Assembly (NCBI RefSeq): GCF_900105075.1 | Contig: NZ_FNSK01000002.1 | Coordinates: 62,001-126,000, forward strand | DNA from: Rhodobacter sp. 24-YEA-8 | Lineage (GTDB): Bacteria; Pseudomonadota; Alphaproteobacteria; Rhodobacterales; Rhodobacteraceae | Reading direction: 5' to 3' | Length of the DNA stretch: 64,000 nucleotides | Shown: positions 43,840-52,415 of the stretch, piece after piece | How positions within the stretch are numbered: the stretch's first letter is position 1 | Layout of the letters: each line of letters opens with the position of its first letter | Notes under the pieces: model-generated | The model's input: the letters and a program-made list of their open reading frames with translations, nothing else | What the model was told of the DNA's origin: nothing | Database searches by the model: none | Translations under genes and position numbers: made by a program

Positions 43840-44883
43840 CTATTTCTGGTCGGCGGGCTGCACCACGCCGTCAATGGTCATCGCCTCACCATCCAGCGAG
43901 ACCGAGCAGTTCCTGAGCGGAATATCGAGATGGCAGGGCGTGTCGCGGTCGCCGCCGGCCTCGGTATTCGGCCCGGAAGACCAGAGGAAGTTGCCTGCGA
44001 AGGACCGCGCATCCATGCCGAGCTGCGATTGCGGGTTGTAAAGGCCCAGCACCGTCCAATGTGCGCGGTTTTCCAGCCCCCAGCCGACATGCGCCATCGC
44101 ATAGGCGCGGGGATCGTTGAAGCTTTCCATGAACTTGCGCATGAACTCCGCCTCAGTCCGGCCTTTGATATCGACGATCATACCTTTCTCGATGGTCACG
44201 AAGACCTGTTCGCGGGCGTAATGTTTGAAGGGCAGGATGATGTCGCCCTCATCGATCACGATGGTGCCCTCGGCAGAACCCTCATCGGGCCAGCGGGCCG
44301 AGAAACAGGACGGCCAGTGATCCCAGCGGCCCGGCTCATCGGCGAGGCCATATTGCGTCAGCACCGGGTATTGCCCCAGCCTGCAGCGGAAATCGGTGCC
44401 GACGGCCGAGGTCACATGCATCTCTTTCGCGGCACCGATTTTCTTCGCCGCCGCCAGCACGCGGAGCTTGTCTTCCGGGCGCGGGATCTGGCGCATCATG
44501 ATCTCGGGCGGCTCTACCGCCAGCAGCATGCGGGTGCCGCCCTTCAGCACCTCTTCCTGCTCCTTTGAGAACAAGAGTTGCAGCGTGTCGATCACCAGAT
44601 CGGACGCTTTCAGGCAGGCGAGGGCCGCCGAGTTCAGCTCCAGTGCGGTCTTGCCGACATAGCCGGATTTATCCGGCGAAAGCGCCTTTTCGCCATTCAT
44701 CACCGGCAGGTTCAGTTCCGTCACCACCGCGCCGAGATCCGAGGCCGCGAGCTTGGCGATATAGGCGATCTGGCGGTTCGAGTCGTCGCCGGTAAGAACC
44801 GTCACCTGCTCGCCGGGTTTCAGCTTGCACGCGGTCAGCACCTCTTTCCAGCCCCTGAGGAAATGCGCGTCACTGATGGCCAT
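43840..44883 (-). CDS. nicX: NicX-type 2,5-dihydroxypyridine 5,6-dioxygenase homologue
   Basis: A 347-residue member of the NicX branch of the aminopeptidase-T-like fold, which opens the ring of 2,5-dihydroxypyridine with O2. Matches to Pseudomonas NicX run along the whole length, e.g. TRMLLAVEPPEIM, LGQYPVLTQYGLADEPGRWD, EGTIVIDEGDIILPFKHY and TPCHLDIPLRNCSVSLDG. The iron ligands fall at the same numbers as in P. putida: H265 (AHVGWGL), H318 and D320 (PCHLDIP). One difference: position 105 is Phe where the Pseudomonas protein, as I recall it, has an active-site His. That may mean a different or larger substrate. It is in one operon with a flavin reductase, amidases and an HpaB-type oxygenase. 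Confidence 0.88.
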   Translation of the reverse strand: MAISDAHFLRGWKEVLTACKLKPGEQVTVLTGDDSNRQIAYIAKLAASDLGAVVTELNLPVMNGEKALSPDKSGYVGKTALELNSAALACLKASDLVIDTLQLLFSKEQEEVLKGGTRMLLAVEPPEIMMRQIPRPEDKLRVLAAAKKIGAAKEMHVTSAVGTDFRCRLGQYPVLTQYGLADEPGRWDHWPSCFSARWPDEGSAEGTIVIDEGDIILPFKHYAREQVFVTIEKGMIVDIKGRTEAEFMRKFMESFNDPRAYAMAHVGWGLENRAHWTVLGLYNPQSQLGMDARSFAGNFLWSSGPNTEAGGDRDTPCHLDIPLRNCSVSLDGEAMTIDGVVQPADQK

Positions 44884-44910
44884 GGGGAGATCCTTCCTGA
44901 TGGGGCGCTG

Positions 44911-45441
44911 TCAGAGCGCGGTCGTATGGGCGAGGGTGAAGAAGCTGCGGTTGAAATGCAACAAAGGCGACGGCGCGGGTGCATAGCGGATCGCCCGGAC
45001 CTCACCGATAAAAATCGAATGGCTGCCTGTTTCGGTCGCGGAGGCGATTTCGCAGTCGAGATTGACCAGCGCGCCGTCCAGCGCCGGGGCGCCTGTGGCG
45101 AGGGTGGTCCAGCCATGCGGGGCGAATTTGTCCTCGCCGAGATCGCCCGTCTGGCCGGCGAAGCGCTGTGCCACCTCGCGCTGGTGATCGGCGAGGATAT
45201 TGACGCAGAAACTGCCCGTGTCTGAAATGGCACGATGCGCCGCGCCGCCCCGGTTAACGCAAACCAGCATCGAGGGCGGGGTGACCGACATCGAACAGAC
45301 CGCAGTGGCGGTGAGCCCGCGCCGGGCAGGGCCTTCGCCCGCGGTGATGATGTTCACAGTCGCCGCAAGGAGCCGCATTGCGGCGCGGAAATCATCTGTC
45401 AGCGGATCTGGCTCATGGGGCCGGGTTGGGCCATGGGTCAT
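44911..45441 (-). CDS. HpaC-like flavin reductase
   Basis: A 176-residue flavin:NAD(P)H reductase-fold protein: DDFRAAMRLLAATVNIITAG, the LTATAVCSMSVTPPSMLVCV block, and a C-terminal HSIFIGEVRAIRYAP stretch. It supplies reduced flavin to a partner monooxygenase, here presumably the HpaB-type oxygenase at 48621. The ATG at 45441 overlaps the amidase stop (ATGA) and is preferred to the one at 45471. Its placement between an amidase gene and nicX ties hydroxylation and ring cleavage into one pathway. Confidence 0.9.
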   Translation of the reverse strand: MTHGPTRPHEPDPLTDDFRAAMRLLAATVNIITAGEGPARRGLTATAVCSMSVTPPSMLVCVNRGGAAHRAISDTGSFCVNILADHQREVAQRFAGQTGDLGEDKFAPHGWTTLATGAPALDGALVNLDCEIASATETGSHSIFIGEVRAIRYAPAPSPLLHFNRSFFTLAHTTAL

Positions 45442-46736
45442 GGAAGCGCCTTTTGCGTCTGTTCCAGCCAAAGCGCTGCAGAGGCCAGCCGGTGATCGGC
45501 CCCGCGCGCGCCCACAAGCTGCACGCCGATCGGCAGGCCCCCGGGGCCGGTGGCGCCGGGCAGGTTTATCAGCGGCACCTGCAAGACGCTCCAGAGCCGG
45601 TTGAAGATCGGATCACCCGTGGCGGTGCCTTCCGGCGCCTCGCCGGGCGCAGCGAGGGTGAGGGTCGCGTCGAACCGCGACAGCAGATCATCCATCCGGG
45701 CGCGAAGGGCGGGGAGCCGTTCCCGTGCGGCTCGGTAGCGCGGTTCCGTCACGCGACCCTGGTCCTCCAGCATGGCGCGGGTGACGGGGGTGAGGTCTTG
45801 CCAGTGATCACGGATCTCGGGGGCGAGCGAGTTCGTCACTTCCCAGCCCATCACCGCCTCATGCAGGTCGAAGATACCGTCATACCAGTCGGGCGGATCG
45901 AGAAGGGTGACCTCGGCGCCGACCTGTTCCGCTTGGGCCTTCAGGCGTAAGACCGCCTCTGTGCTTGCCGGATCGGCCTTTTCAAGCCGCGTGCCAGGCA
46001 GCACCGCGAGGCGCGGGCGGGCAGGGGGGGTAAGGGTCGCGAGGGCCTTATACCCCGAAAGCACCGAGGCTGCATGGGCGGCGTCTTCAATCCCGCGCGC
46101 AAGGACCCCCAGCGTGTCGAGGCTGTGGCAGAGCACTTTGATCCCGACCGTATTGATCAGCCCGAAAGAGGGTTTCAGCGCAGTGACGCCGCAATAGCTC
46201 GCCGGTCGGATCACCGAGCCGGAAGTTTGCGTGCCAAAAGCCAGCGGCACATGGCCGGCGGCCACGGCAGCGCAGGACCCCGAGGAAGACCCGCCCGGCG
46301 TATGGGCCGGATTATGCGGGTTTCGGGTCTTGTTGGGGCTGGCCATGGCAAGCTCGGTCGAGACGGTTTTGCCGAGGATCAGCCCGTCTGCAGACCGGGT
46401 CAGCGAGACCGCTGCCGCATCCCAGGGTGGCCGGAACCCGTCATAGACCTTTGTGCCGTAACCGGTGGGCATGTCTCTGGTGTCGATCACATCCTTGACG
46501 CCGACCGGCACCCCCGCAAGCGGGCCTTTCGCGCCGCGCCGGTCCAGCACATCGGCGGCGGCCCGGGCCTGAGCGGGGTCGAGATATTGCCAGGCCATGA
46601 TCGGGCCATCGGTGGTGGCGATATGTTCCAGATGCGCCTCAAGCACCTGACGGGCGGTGAGATCGCCCGATGCGACCCGCGAAGCGGTTTCACGGGCGGA
46701 AAGGGCAAGGATGGTCTCTGTCTTCATCCCGCTCAC
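45438..46736 (-). CDS. Amidase-signature hydrolase (first of two)
   Basis: A 432-residue amidase-signature enzyme with the Ser-cisSer-Lys triad: K in VPVGVKDVIDTRDM, cis-Ser in GGSSSGSCAAVAAG, nucleophilic Ser in FGTQTSGSVIRPASYCG. It hydrolyses a C-N amide bond. The GTG at 46736 overlaps the preceding amidase stop; an ATG three codons in (46727) is the alternative start. With nicX downstream, it may hydrolyse an N-formyl- or N-acetyl-maleamate-like ring-opening product, a job done by unrelated enzymes (NicD/NicF) in Pseudomonas. Confidence 0.87.
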   Translation of the reverse strand: MSGMKTETILALSARETASRVASGDLTARQVLEAHLEHIATTDGPIMAWQYLDPAQARAAADVLDRRGAKGPLAGVPVGVKDVIDTRDMPTGYGTKVYDGFRPPWDAAAVSLTRSADGLILGKTVSTELAMASPNKTRNPHNPAHTPGGSSSGSCAAVAAGHVPLAFGTQTSGSVIRPASYCGVTALKPSFGLINTVGIKVLCHSLDTLGVLARGIEDAAHAASVLSGYKALATLTPPARPRLAVLPGTRLEKADPASTEAVLRLKAQAEQVGAEVTLLDPPDWYDGIFDLHEAVMGWEVTNSLAPEIRDHWQDLTPVTRAMLEDQGRVTEPRYRAARERLPALRARMDDLLSRFDATLTLAAPGEAPEGTATGDPIFNRLWSVLQVPLINLPGATGPGGLPIGVQLVGARGADHRLASAALWLEQTQKALP

Positions 46737-48166
46737 CCGAAAATCGCCGGGCGGCGGTTGGCCCAGGGCAGCGCGTATTCGATGTCGCGCGCCAGTTGCA
46801 GCAGCATCGTGTCATTGCCGAAACCGGCACCGATATGGATGCCGATGGGCAACCCGTCCGCGCTGGTGCCAAAGGGCACCGACATTGCGGGGCAGCCCGA
46901 GGCGTTGAAGACGGCGGTGAAGGGGGAATGGGACCAGAACTGGTCATAGAAGGCGTCGAGGCTCTGGCCGTGACCTGCGAGTTTGCCAATGGGCGGCGCG
47001 GGTTCAGACGCGGCCGGGGTCAGCACGGCGTCGAAACGCGAGAAGAAACGGCCAAGCGCGCGGGCGGTGGCATGAAGGGTCTGCACTGCCGCGAGATAGG
47101 TGGTGGCGGAGAGGGACAGCGCCTCGCGCACCCATTCGCGATTAACCTCTTCCAGCTGTGCGAGGCGGGGCGAGGTCGGATCTCCACCGGTCACACCAAG
47201 CGCGACATTGGTGCCGACGACCTGGCGCCAGGCTGTCTTCAGCGCGGCCGCATCATAGCCCATATCGGGGACCGGGATGATGGTATGGTTGCAGTCTTTC
47301 AGGAAACGCGCGGCCTCATTGGTCACTCGGATCATCTCGGGATCGATGGCCTCGCCAAGTGGCGATTTGGTCACCACTGCAATCACCATATGGCCGGTCG
47401 GCTGGTCGAGCGCAGCCAGGTAGCCTGGTTTCGCGGGTGAGGCCCAGGGATCGCCGATATCGGCCCCGGCGGTGATGTCGAGCATCGCGGCGCTGTCGCG
47501 GACCGACCAGGTTACCGCATGAGGCGTCGACATGCCGCCTATGGCTTCGGCCGCCACCGGCCCGACCGGGTTCACAAGGCGCGAGGGTTTGAACCCAAAA
47601 AGCCCGCAATGGCTGGCGGGCAGGCGGGTTGATCCGGCGCCATCGGACGCGTTCGCGAGCGGCACCATGCCGGAGGCGACGGCAGCGGCGGACCCGCCCG
47701 ATGATCCGCCTGCGGTGCGGGACAGATCCCAGGGGTTGCGGGTCGGGCCGAAGGCCTCGGGTTCCGAAGTGAAGGAAAGCGCAAATTCCGGCGTGTTGGA
47801 TTTGCCGAGGATCACCATTCCGGCGGCCTTGTAGCGCGCGGTGATGGTGGAATCGCGCTGGCTTACCACGCCGCGCAACAGCTCCGAGCCAGAGGAGAGG
47901 AGCATCCCCTCCGCTTCGAACCCGGTGTTCTTCAACAGCATCGGTACCCCGGCCAGCGGGCTGAAGGGCAGGAAGCCTTTGGCGGATGCATATTCAGCGA
48001 CCTGCCCGCGGGCGAGGTCGAAATGCTTGTGCACGACCGCATTCAGCTTTGGGTTCAGCCGCTCGATCCGTTCAATCGCGGCCTCCAGCACCTCGGAGGG
48101 GGTGATCTCGAAATCATCAAGCAGCTTTGTGGTGGCAATGCCGTCGAGTGTGGCGAGTTCCTGCAT
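46733..48166 (-). CDS. Amidase-signature hydrolase (second of two)
   Basis: A 477-residue amidase-signature enzyme, only distantly similar to its neighbour. The triad is visible as K in GVPMLLKNTGFEA, cis-Ser in RTAGGSSGGSAAAVASG and nucleophile in SDGAGSTRLPASHCGLFG. The start at 48166 gives MQELATLDGIATTKLLDDFE; upstream in-frame codons lie inside the SnoaL-like gene. Two tandem amidases suggest two successive C-N cleavages, for example an N-acyl amide and then a primary amide, after ring opening. Confidence 0.87.
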   Translation of the reverse strand: MQELATLDGIATTKLLDDFEITPSEVLEAAIERIERLNPKLNAVVHKHFDLARGQVAEYASAKGFLPFSPLAGVPMLLKNTGFEAEGMLLSSGSELLRGVVSQRDSTITARYKAAGMVILGKSNTPEFALSFTSEPEAFGPTRNPWDLSRTAGGSSGGSAAAVASGMVPLANASDGAGSTRLPASHCGLFGFKPSRLVNPVGPVAAEAIGGMSTPHAVTWSVRDSAAMLDITAGADIGDPWASPAKPGYLAALDQPTGHMVIAVVTKSPLGEAIDPEMIRVTNEAARFLKDCNHTIIPVPDMGYDAAALKTAWRQVVGTNVALGVTGGDPTSPRLAQLEEVNREWVREALSLSATTYLAAVQTLHATARALGRFFSRFDAVLTPAASEPAPPIGKLAGHGQSLDAFYDQFWSHSPFTAVFNASGCPAMSVPFGTSADGLPIGIHIGAGFGNDTMLLQLARDIEYALPWANRRPAIFG

Positions 48167-48170
48167 TGTC

Positions 48171-48554
48171 TCAGCCCATCTGCGCTTTGAAAAGGTCGAG
48201 ATCCCAGAGGTCCCTGGTGACCGCGAACACCCCATCCCGGATTTCAAACAGATGCAGCCCGTCCAGCGCAATGGGGCGTTTTCTGTCATCCTTGCGGGTG
48301 AAGGTGCCGGTCATATGATAGGGCACCGCGACGTGATCCCCTGCGCGGATATAGCCCTGGCGCGACCAGGTGACATCGGGGAGCATGCGCCAGAAGCCGT
48401 CCAGCCCCTCGGCCAGCGCCTCGCGCCCCTGCCGTGATTTGCCCATGGCGACCTCTTCATGGCGGCCATCAGCCGCATAAAGCGCGGCAGCACCCTGCGC
48501 GTCGCGCGCGACATAGGCGGCGTAAAAACGGTTGATCAGGTCTTCATATTGCAT
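48171..48554 (-). CDS. SnoaL/NTF2-like small protein
   Basis: A 127-residue protein of the NTF2-like fold (SnoaL/limonene-epoxide-hydrolase type): an N-terminal DLINRFYAAYVARDAQGAAA helix followed by LYAADGRHEEVA and the IALDGLHLFEIRDGVFAV strand region. Members act as small isomerases, cyclases, hydrolases or binding proteins on aromatic intermediates. It lies 4 bases before the second amidase gene and 66 bases after the HpaB-type gene. The function in this cluster is unknown. Confidence 0.75.
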   Translation of the reverse strand: MQYEDLINRFYAAYVARDAQGAAALYAADGRHEEVAMGKSRQGREALAEGLDGFWRMLPDVTWSRQGYIRAGDHVAVPYHMTGTFTRKDDRKRPIALDGLHLFEIRDGVFAVTRDLWDLDLFKAQMG

Positions 48555-48620
48555 GGCAGCACCCGGGCCAGAATCCGCAATGGCCCCGCCCGTGACTGAA
48601 CCGGGCGGGGAAGGCGGGGG

Positions 48621-50135
48621 TCATTCGATCCCGGCGATCTTTTTCACCTGGGCGACATAGGCATCGCGCTTGACCTCGTTATAGAGGCGGGCGCGCAAAG
48701 CGGGTGCCGGTGTCGCATTGACGTTCTCAAAAAGCGCCACGCGGCCGGCCAGCGAGCCGGAGGTCATATCCCAGATGAAGTTCATCAGCTGTTCCTTGAC
48801 CATGGCAGAGACACCATGGCCGGGCAGCAGCTCATGCAGGAAATGGCCGACATCGGGATTATCGAACGCGTTCTTGCCAAAGCGCATGACGAGACCCTGG
48901 CCGCACATCTCCTGCAGGATATGGATGATCTTGGGGTAGTTTTCGATGGAATAAAGCCGCCCTGCGGTCAGCATGCCGACATCGGGGCGCACGACGCCAC
49001 CTTCCAGCTCCACCGCCAGAGCCTCGGCTGCGGTGACAAAGGCGCGCAGGGTCTGGGCGTATTCGATCAGCTGCCCGAGCATCATCTGCACTGCCGGGAT
49101 CTTGCCGGTGCCGAGATAGTCGAGCACCATCTGCCCTGCGCCGACGAAGAGCTCGGCCTTGACGGCAAGGCGGCTCAGCACATGCCAATGGGCATAGACG
49201 CAGACCGGGCCATACCAGGACATGCCGGTCGGGTCGCCAAGGTTGAAAAGACGCTCTTTCGGCACGAACACATTGTCGAAGACGATGAACTGGTCGGCTT
49301 CTTCGCCCAGGGATGACACCGGATGGTCGAATTTCGACGCCTCCGGCTGCGAGACCATCTCGCGCGAGATCATCTTGATCCCATCCGTGTCAATCGGGAC
49401 GGACCCCCAGATACAGGCCTCGGGTGGCGTCTCCATCAGCCCGCCGAGATTGGTGAAGAAAATGTCATTGGCCTGGGCGGCGATCGAGCCCACGGTCTTG
49501 GCGCCGTAGATATAGACGCCGTCTTTCGTGACCTTTTTCACCTTGAGCATCGAGGCTTCGGACGCTTTCGGCGAGGAGCGGTCGGCCTGTGGCCCGGCAA
49601 GGCTTTCCGAGGCGGTCAGATTGTTGTTCTGACCATATTCCATATAGGCTTCGATATTGGCGCCGAAATCGGGGTCGATGCCATCGATCATCGATTTCTT
49701 CTGCCGGAAGGTCGGGAGGTAAGCGTAAAGCCCGGCCACAATCGCCGGCGACAGATCCGGCGGGCGGCCAAAGGTGCCAGCGGTTTTCAGCGAGGTATAT
49801 TCGATCATCCTGCGCCGCGCGGCGAGGTCTTCTTTCGAGCGCGGCACCTGCCAGGCGCGGGAAATCACGGCGCCGATCCTGTCGTCATAATAGGTGGTCG
49901 CGTCCTGATATTCCGGGTCGAACTGATCGTCGAACATCGAGGCCAGCGTATCGATGCCTTTCGCCAGCGCCGGTTCGTCATAGACCGAGGCCAGCTTGCG
50001 ACCGCCGACCCAGATCTGCCGGTTGTCTTTCAGCGAGTCCTTGTATTCCGCACCGGTCTTCAGCCGATGCGGCCTGCCGTTGATCGTATCTGGTTTTCCC
50101 TGTGTCACGGGGGTGTTCTCCTGTTGGGATGACAT
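48621..50135 (-). CDS. HpaB-type FADH2-dependent monooxygenase, oxygenase component
   Basis: A 504-residue protein of the 4-hydroxyphenylacetate 3-monooxygenase/4-hydroxybutyryl-CoA dehydratase fold. Family blocks are GRPHRLKTGAEYKDSLKDNR, VFDNVFVPKERLFNLGDP, CVYAHWHVLSRLAVKAELFV and a C-terminal MTSGSLAGRVALFENV region. It uses reduced flavin from a separate reductase, here the HpaC-like protein at 44911, to hydroxylate a phenol-like ring. In this cluster the likely substrate is a 3-hydroxypyridine, turned into the dihydroxypyridine that NicX cleaves. The start is preceded by GAGGGG. Confidence 0.88.
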   Translation of the reverse strand: MSSQQENTPVTQGKPDTINGRPHRLKTGAEYKDSLKDNRQIWVGGRKLASVYDEPALAKGIDTLASMFDDQFDPEYQDATTYYDDRIGAVISRAWQVPRSKEDLAARRRMIEYTSLKTAGTFGRPPDLSPAIVAGLYAYLPTFRQKKSMIDGIDPDFGANIEAYMEYGQNNNLTASESLAGPQADRSSPKASEASMLKVKKVTKDGVYIYGAKTVGSIAAQANDIFFTNLGGLMETPPEACIWGSVPIDTDGIKMISREMVSQPEASKFDHPVSSLGEEADQFIVFDNVFVPKERLFNLGDPTGMSWYGPVCVYAHWHVLSRLAVKAELFVGAGQMVLDYLGTGKIPAVQMMLGQLIEYAQTLRAFVTAAEALAVELEGGVVRPDVGMLTAGRLYSIENYPKIIHILQEMCGQGLVMRFGKNAFDNPDVGHFLHELLPGHGVSAMVKEQLMNFIWDMTSGSLAGRVALFENVNATPAPALRARLYNEVKRDAYVAQVKKIAGIE

Positions 50136-50173
50136 GCCGCGCCCCTCGTGCCGGGGGCTGTGGCGAAAGCAGG

Positions 50174-50590
50174 TCAGGTCTTTTCGGCGGCGGATTTCTC
50201 ATCGCGCATCTGGCGGATCACCTCGGTTGCCGACCGCATCGCATCGAGCGCCGCCGGCACGCCGCAATAGATCGCGGCCTGCAGGATCACTTCGATGATC
50301 TCGGCTTCCGTCACGCCATTGTTCAGCGCGCCGCGGACATGCAGCCTGACCTCATGCGGGCGGTTCAGCGCGATCAGCATTCCAAGGTTCAGAAAGGATC
50401 TGGTCTTGCGCTCCAGCCCCGGACGGGTCCAGATTTCTCCCCAGCACCATTCGGTCACGAGTTTCTGCAAGGGCGCGGTCAGCTCATCGGCATTGGCAAG
50501 GGAGGGCGCGACATAGGCGTCGCCCAGCACCTCACGGCGGACCTGCAGCCCTTTTTGAAACTGCTCACCCTCGAATTCGGGACGGGTCAT
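50174..50590 (-). CDS. Carboxymuconolactone-decarboxylase family protein (PcaC-like)
   Basis: A 138-residue single-domain protein matching the PcaC/CMD family: TEWCWGEIWTRPGLERKTRS, FLNLGMLIALNRPHEVRLHV, RGALNNGVTEAEIIEVILQA and YCGVPAALDAMRSA. PcaC decarboxylates a lactone intermediate of protocatechuate catabolism; the lone copy here beside a pyridine-type cluster may act on another carboxylated intermediate. It is the first gene of the minus-strand operon, 38 bases before hpaB, and faces a divergent promoter with a perfect 7-bp inverted repeat. Confidence 0.87.
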   Translation of the reverse strand: MTRPEFEGEQFQKGLQVRREVLGDAYVAPSLANADELTAPLQKLVTEWCWGEIWTRPGLERKTRSFLNLGMLIALNRPHEVRLHVRGALNNGVTEAEIIEVILQAAIYCGVPAALDAMRSATEVIRQMRDEKSAAEKT

Positions 50591-50695
50591 GTCATTCTCC
50601 GCTGGGGATGGGGCGCGGGCCGAAACAGTCGGGTTGGACGGGCCTGCTGAACTGCGCTCAGGTTAGGCATGGCGCGCTTGACCTGTCAACAGATT

Positions 50696-50718
50696 GTATG
50701 ACAGGATTACGGTCATAC
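50696..50718. promoter_or_regulatory. GTATGAC/GTCATAC inverted repeat in the divergent promoter
   Basis: Perfect arms GTATGAC (50696-50702) and GTCATAC (50712-50718) separated by 9 bases lie between the CMD/hpaB operon and the plus-strand MBL-SDR operon. The TATGACAGGATTAC core recurs, slightly changed, upstream of gntR and of the BMP transporter. It is a probable operator of the cluster's GntR regulator. Confidence 0.6.
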
Positions 50719-50778
50719 TGATAGACAAAACACCGCTGCCCGCAAATGAGGCAGCCGCAAAGAGGAGGCGGGGCCGCG

Positions 50779-51639
50779 ATGCAGGATCAGCACTTACCTC
50801 CGGCCGAGGCGGCGGTTTTTGAGCTTTTTGCACTGCGATATGCCGAACATGCGGGTCGTCATGCGGGCGAGAATTTCCTGGATGCCGCCGCTGTTTCCGC
50901 CGATCCGCATGAGGCGGGATCGAACCTGGATTACTTCATCTGGCTGGCGCGACGCGGGCATGAGGTCGTCGTGATCGATACCGGATTCGGGGCGGATGCC
51001 GCAATCCGGCGGGGGCGGCAGCTGCACCGGACCGCGCGCGAGGCGCTGGCGCTGACGGGCATCGATTCGCATCAGGTGAAGACGGTGATCCTGACGCATC
51101 TGCATTACGATCACGCGGGCGGCTTTGGCGATTTTCCGGCCGCGACCTTCCATCTGCAAGAGGCCGAAGCGGCCTATGCCACCGGCCCCTGTATCTGTGA
51201 TCCGGCCGCGCGGGGTGTGTTCGATGTGGAAAACATCGTCGATTACATCCGCAGCCTTTACGCAGGGCGCATCCGGTTTCATCGTGGTGATCACGATCTG
51301 GGCAATGGCATCACCCTGCATGAAATTCCGGGCCACAGCGCCGGGCTGCAGGCGGTGTCGGTCCCGACCGCGCGGGGGCGGGTGCTGATCGCCTCGGATG
51401 CGACGCATCTCTATGCCAATCTCGCGCGGCGCAATCCTTTCCCGATCCTTTGGGATGAGGCGCAGCTGCGCGCGGGGTTCGAGCGGCTGGCGACACTCGC
51501 GCCCTCGATGGATCACATCATACCGGGCCATGATCCCCTGGTGATGCGGGCCTATCCCCCCGTGCCAGAGCTGCCAGTGGGCATTGCCGTACGCCTTGAT
51601 GTGGCACCGCTGATCCCCTTCGCGGAGCTTTGCGCATGA
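50779..51639 (+). CDS. MBL-fold metallo-hydrolase, lactonase-like
   Basis: A 286-residue metallo-beta-lactamase-fold enzyme with the dinuclear zinc motif HLHYDHAGG (H107-x-H-x-D-H112) and later metal ligands in EIPGHSAGLQAVSV, LIASDATHLYAN and IIPGHDPLVM. It resembles N-acyl-homoserine-lactonase-type hydrolases. 4-Pyridoxolactonase of B6 degradation belongs to this superfamily, so opening of a pyridine lactone fits the context, though the sequence is not close to the Mesorhizobium enzyme as I recall it. The ATG at 50779 follows AGGAGG by 10 bases; the ATG at 50746 has no ribosome site. It overlaps the SDR gene by ATGA. Confidence 0.85.
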   Translation: MQDQHLPPAEAAVFELFALRYAEHAGRHAGENFLDAAAVSADPHEAGSNLDYFIWLARRGHEVVVIDTGFGADAAIRRGRQLHRTAREALALTGIDSHQVKTVILTHLHYDHAGGFGDFPAATFHLQEAEAAYATGPCICDPAARGVFDVENIVDYIRSLYAGRIRFHRGDHDLGNGITLHEIPGHSAGLQAVSVPTARGRVLIASDATHLYANLARRNPFPILWDEAQLRAGFERLATLAPSMDHIIPGHDPLVMRAYPPVPELPVGIAVRLDVAPLIPFAELCA

Positions 51640-52388
51640 GCCGGGGTGTGCTGATCACCGGCGCGGCGTCAGGCCTTGGGCTGGGGCTGGCGAAGGCCTT
51701 TGCCGCTGCGGGCGACCGGGTGTTTCTGTCCGATGTTTCGCCTGTGGTTGCCGGGGCGGCGGCAGAGCTGGGGTCTGGCAGTCTCGTCACGGATCTGGCG
51801 CGTACCGGGGCAGCGGCGGAGCTTGCCGCACGGGCCGCAGATCATCTCGGCGGGGTAGATATCCTGATCAATAATGCCGTGATCCGGCGGATGGCCGGGG
51901 TCGAGGATCTGCCCGATGCAGACTGGGACTGCGCGCTGGAGGTCAATCTTTCGGCACCCTTCCGGCTGATCAAAGCCTGCCTGCCGGGAATGAAGGCGAA
52001 GGGCTGGGGGCGGATCATCAATATGGGGTCGGTCTATAGCCTGATCGCGCTGGCGGGTCGCGCCGATTACGTCACCACGAAACATGCGATCACCGGGCTG
52101 ACCCGGACCGTCGCCCTGGAACTTGCAGAGACCCGGATCACCTGCAACGCGATCTGCCCCGGGCTGATGGCGACGGATTCGGCGCTGGCACGGATCAGGG
52201 CACTGGCCGAGGCGCGTGGCATCAGCACGGCGGAGGCGGAAGGCGCGTTTCTCGCGACCCGCCAGCCGGGGGGTAAATTCATTCCGATGGAAACGGTGAC
52301 GGCGCTGGCGGTCTTCCTGTGCGGTGAGGCGAGCGCGGGGATCAACGGGGCGGCGATCCCGGTGGATAATGGCTGGTCCTTTGCCTGA
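51636..52388 (+). CDS. Short-chain dehydrogenase, candidate pyridoxal-type dehydrogenase
   Basis: A 250-residue classical SDR: cofactor motif TGAASGLGLGL, NNAV in the central strand, and catalytic S132, Y145 and K149 (GSVYSLIALAGRADYVTTK). An acidic or short stretch after the second strand suggests NAD. It resembles 3-hydroxybutyrate-dehydrogenase-like SDRs. Pyridoxal 4-dehydrogenase of B6 pathway I is also an SDR and makes the lactone opened by an MBL hydrolase, and these two families are adjacent and translationally coupled here. Activity on pyridoxal is inferred from context only. Confidence 0.85.
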   Translation: MSRGVLITGAASGLGLGLAKAFAAAGDRVFLSDVSPVVAGAAAELGSGSLVTDLARTGAAAELAARAADHLGGVDILINNAVIRRMAGVEDLPDADWDCALEVNLSAPFRLIKACLPGMKAKGWGRIINMGSVYSLIALAGRADYVTTKHAITGLTRTVALELAETRITCNAICPGLMATDSALARIRALAEARGISTAEAEGAFLATRQPGGKFIPMETVTALAVFLCGEASAGINGAAIPVDNGWSFA

Positions 52389-52415
52389 GGGGCGGGGCGG
52401 CAACAGGAGAGCGAG

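Noticed and set aside
45438..48166. The two amidases as NicD (N-formylmaleamate deformylase) and NicF (maleamate amidase)
   Set aside because: NicD is an alpha/beta hydrolase and NicF an isochorismatase-fold enzyme; these genes are amidase-signature proteins, so at most functional analogues.
50779..51639. MBL hydrolase as a quorum-quenching AHL lactonase
   Set aside because: The fold matches, but gene coupling to an SDR inside a pyridine-type catabolic operon makes a catabolic lactone or ester more likely than signal degradation.
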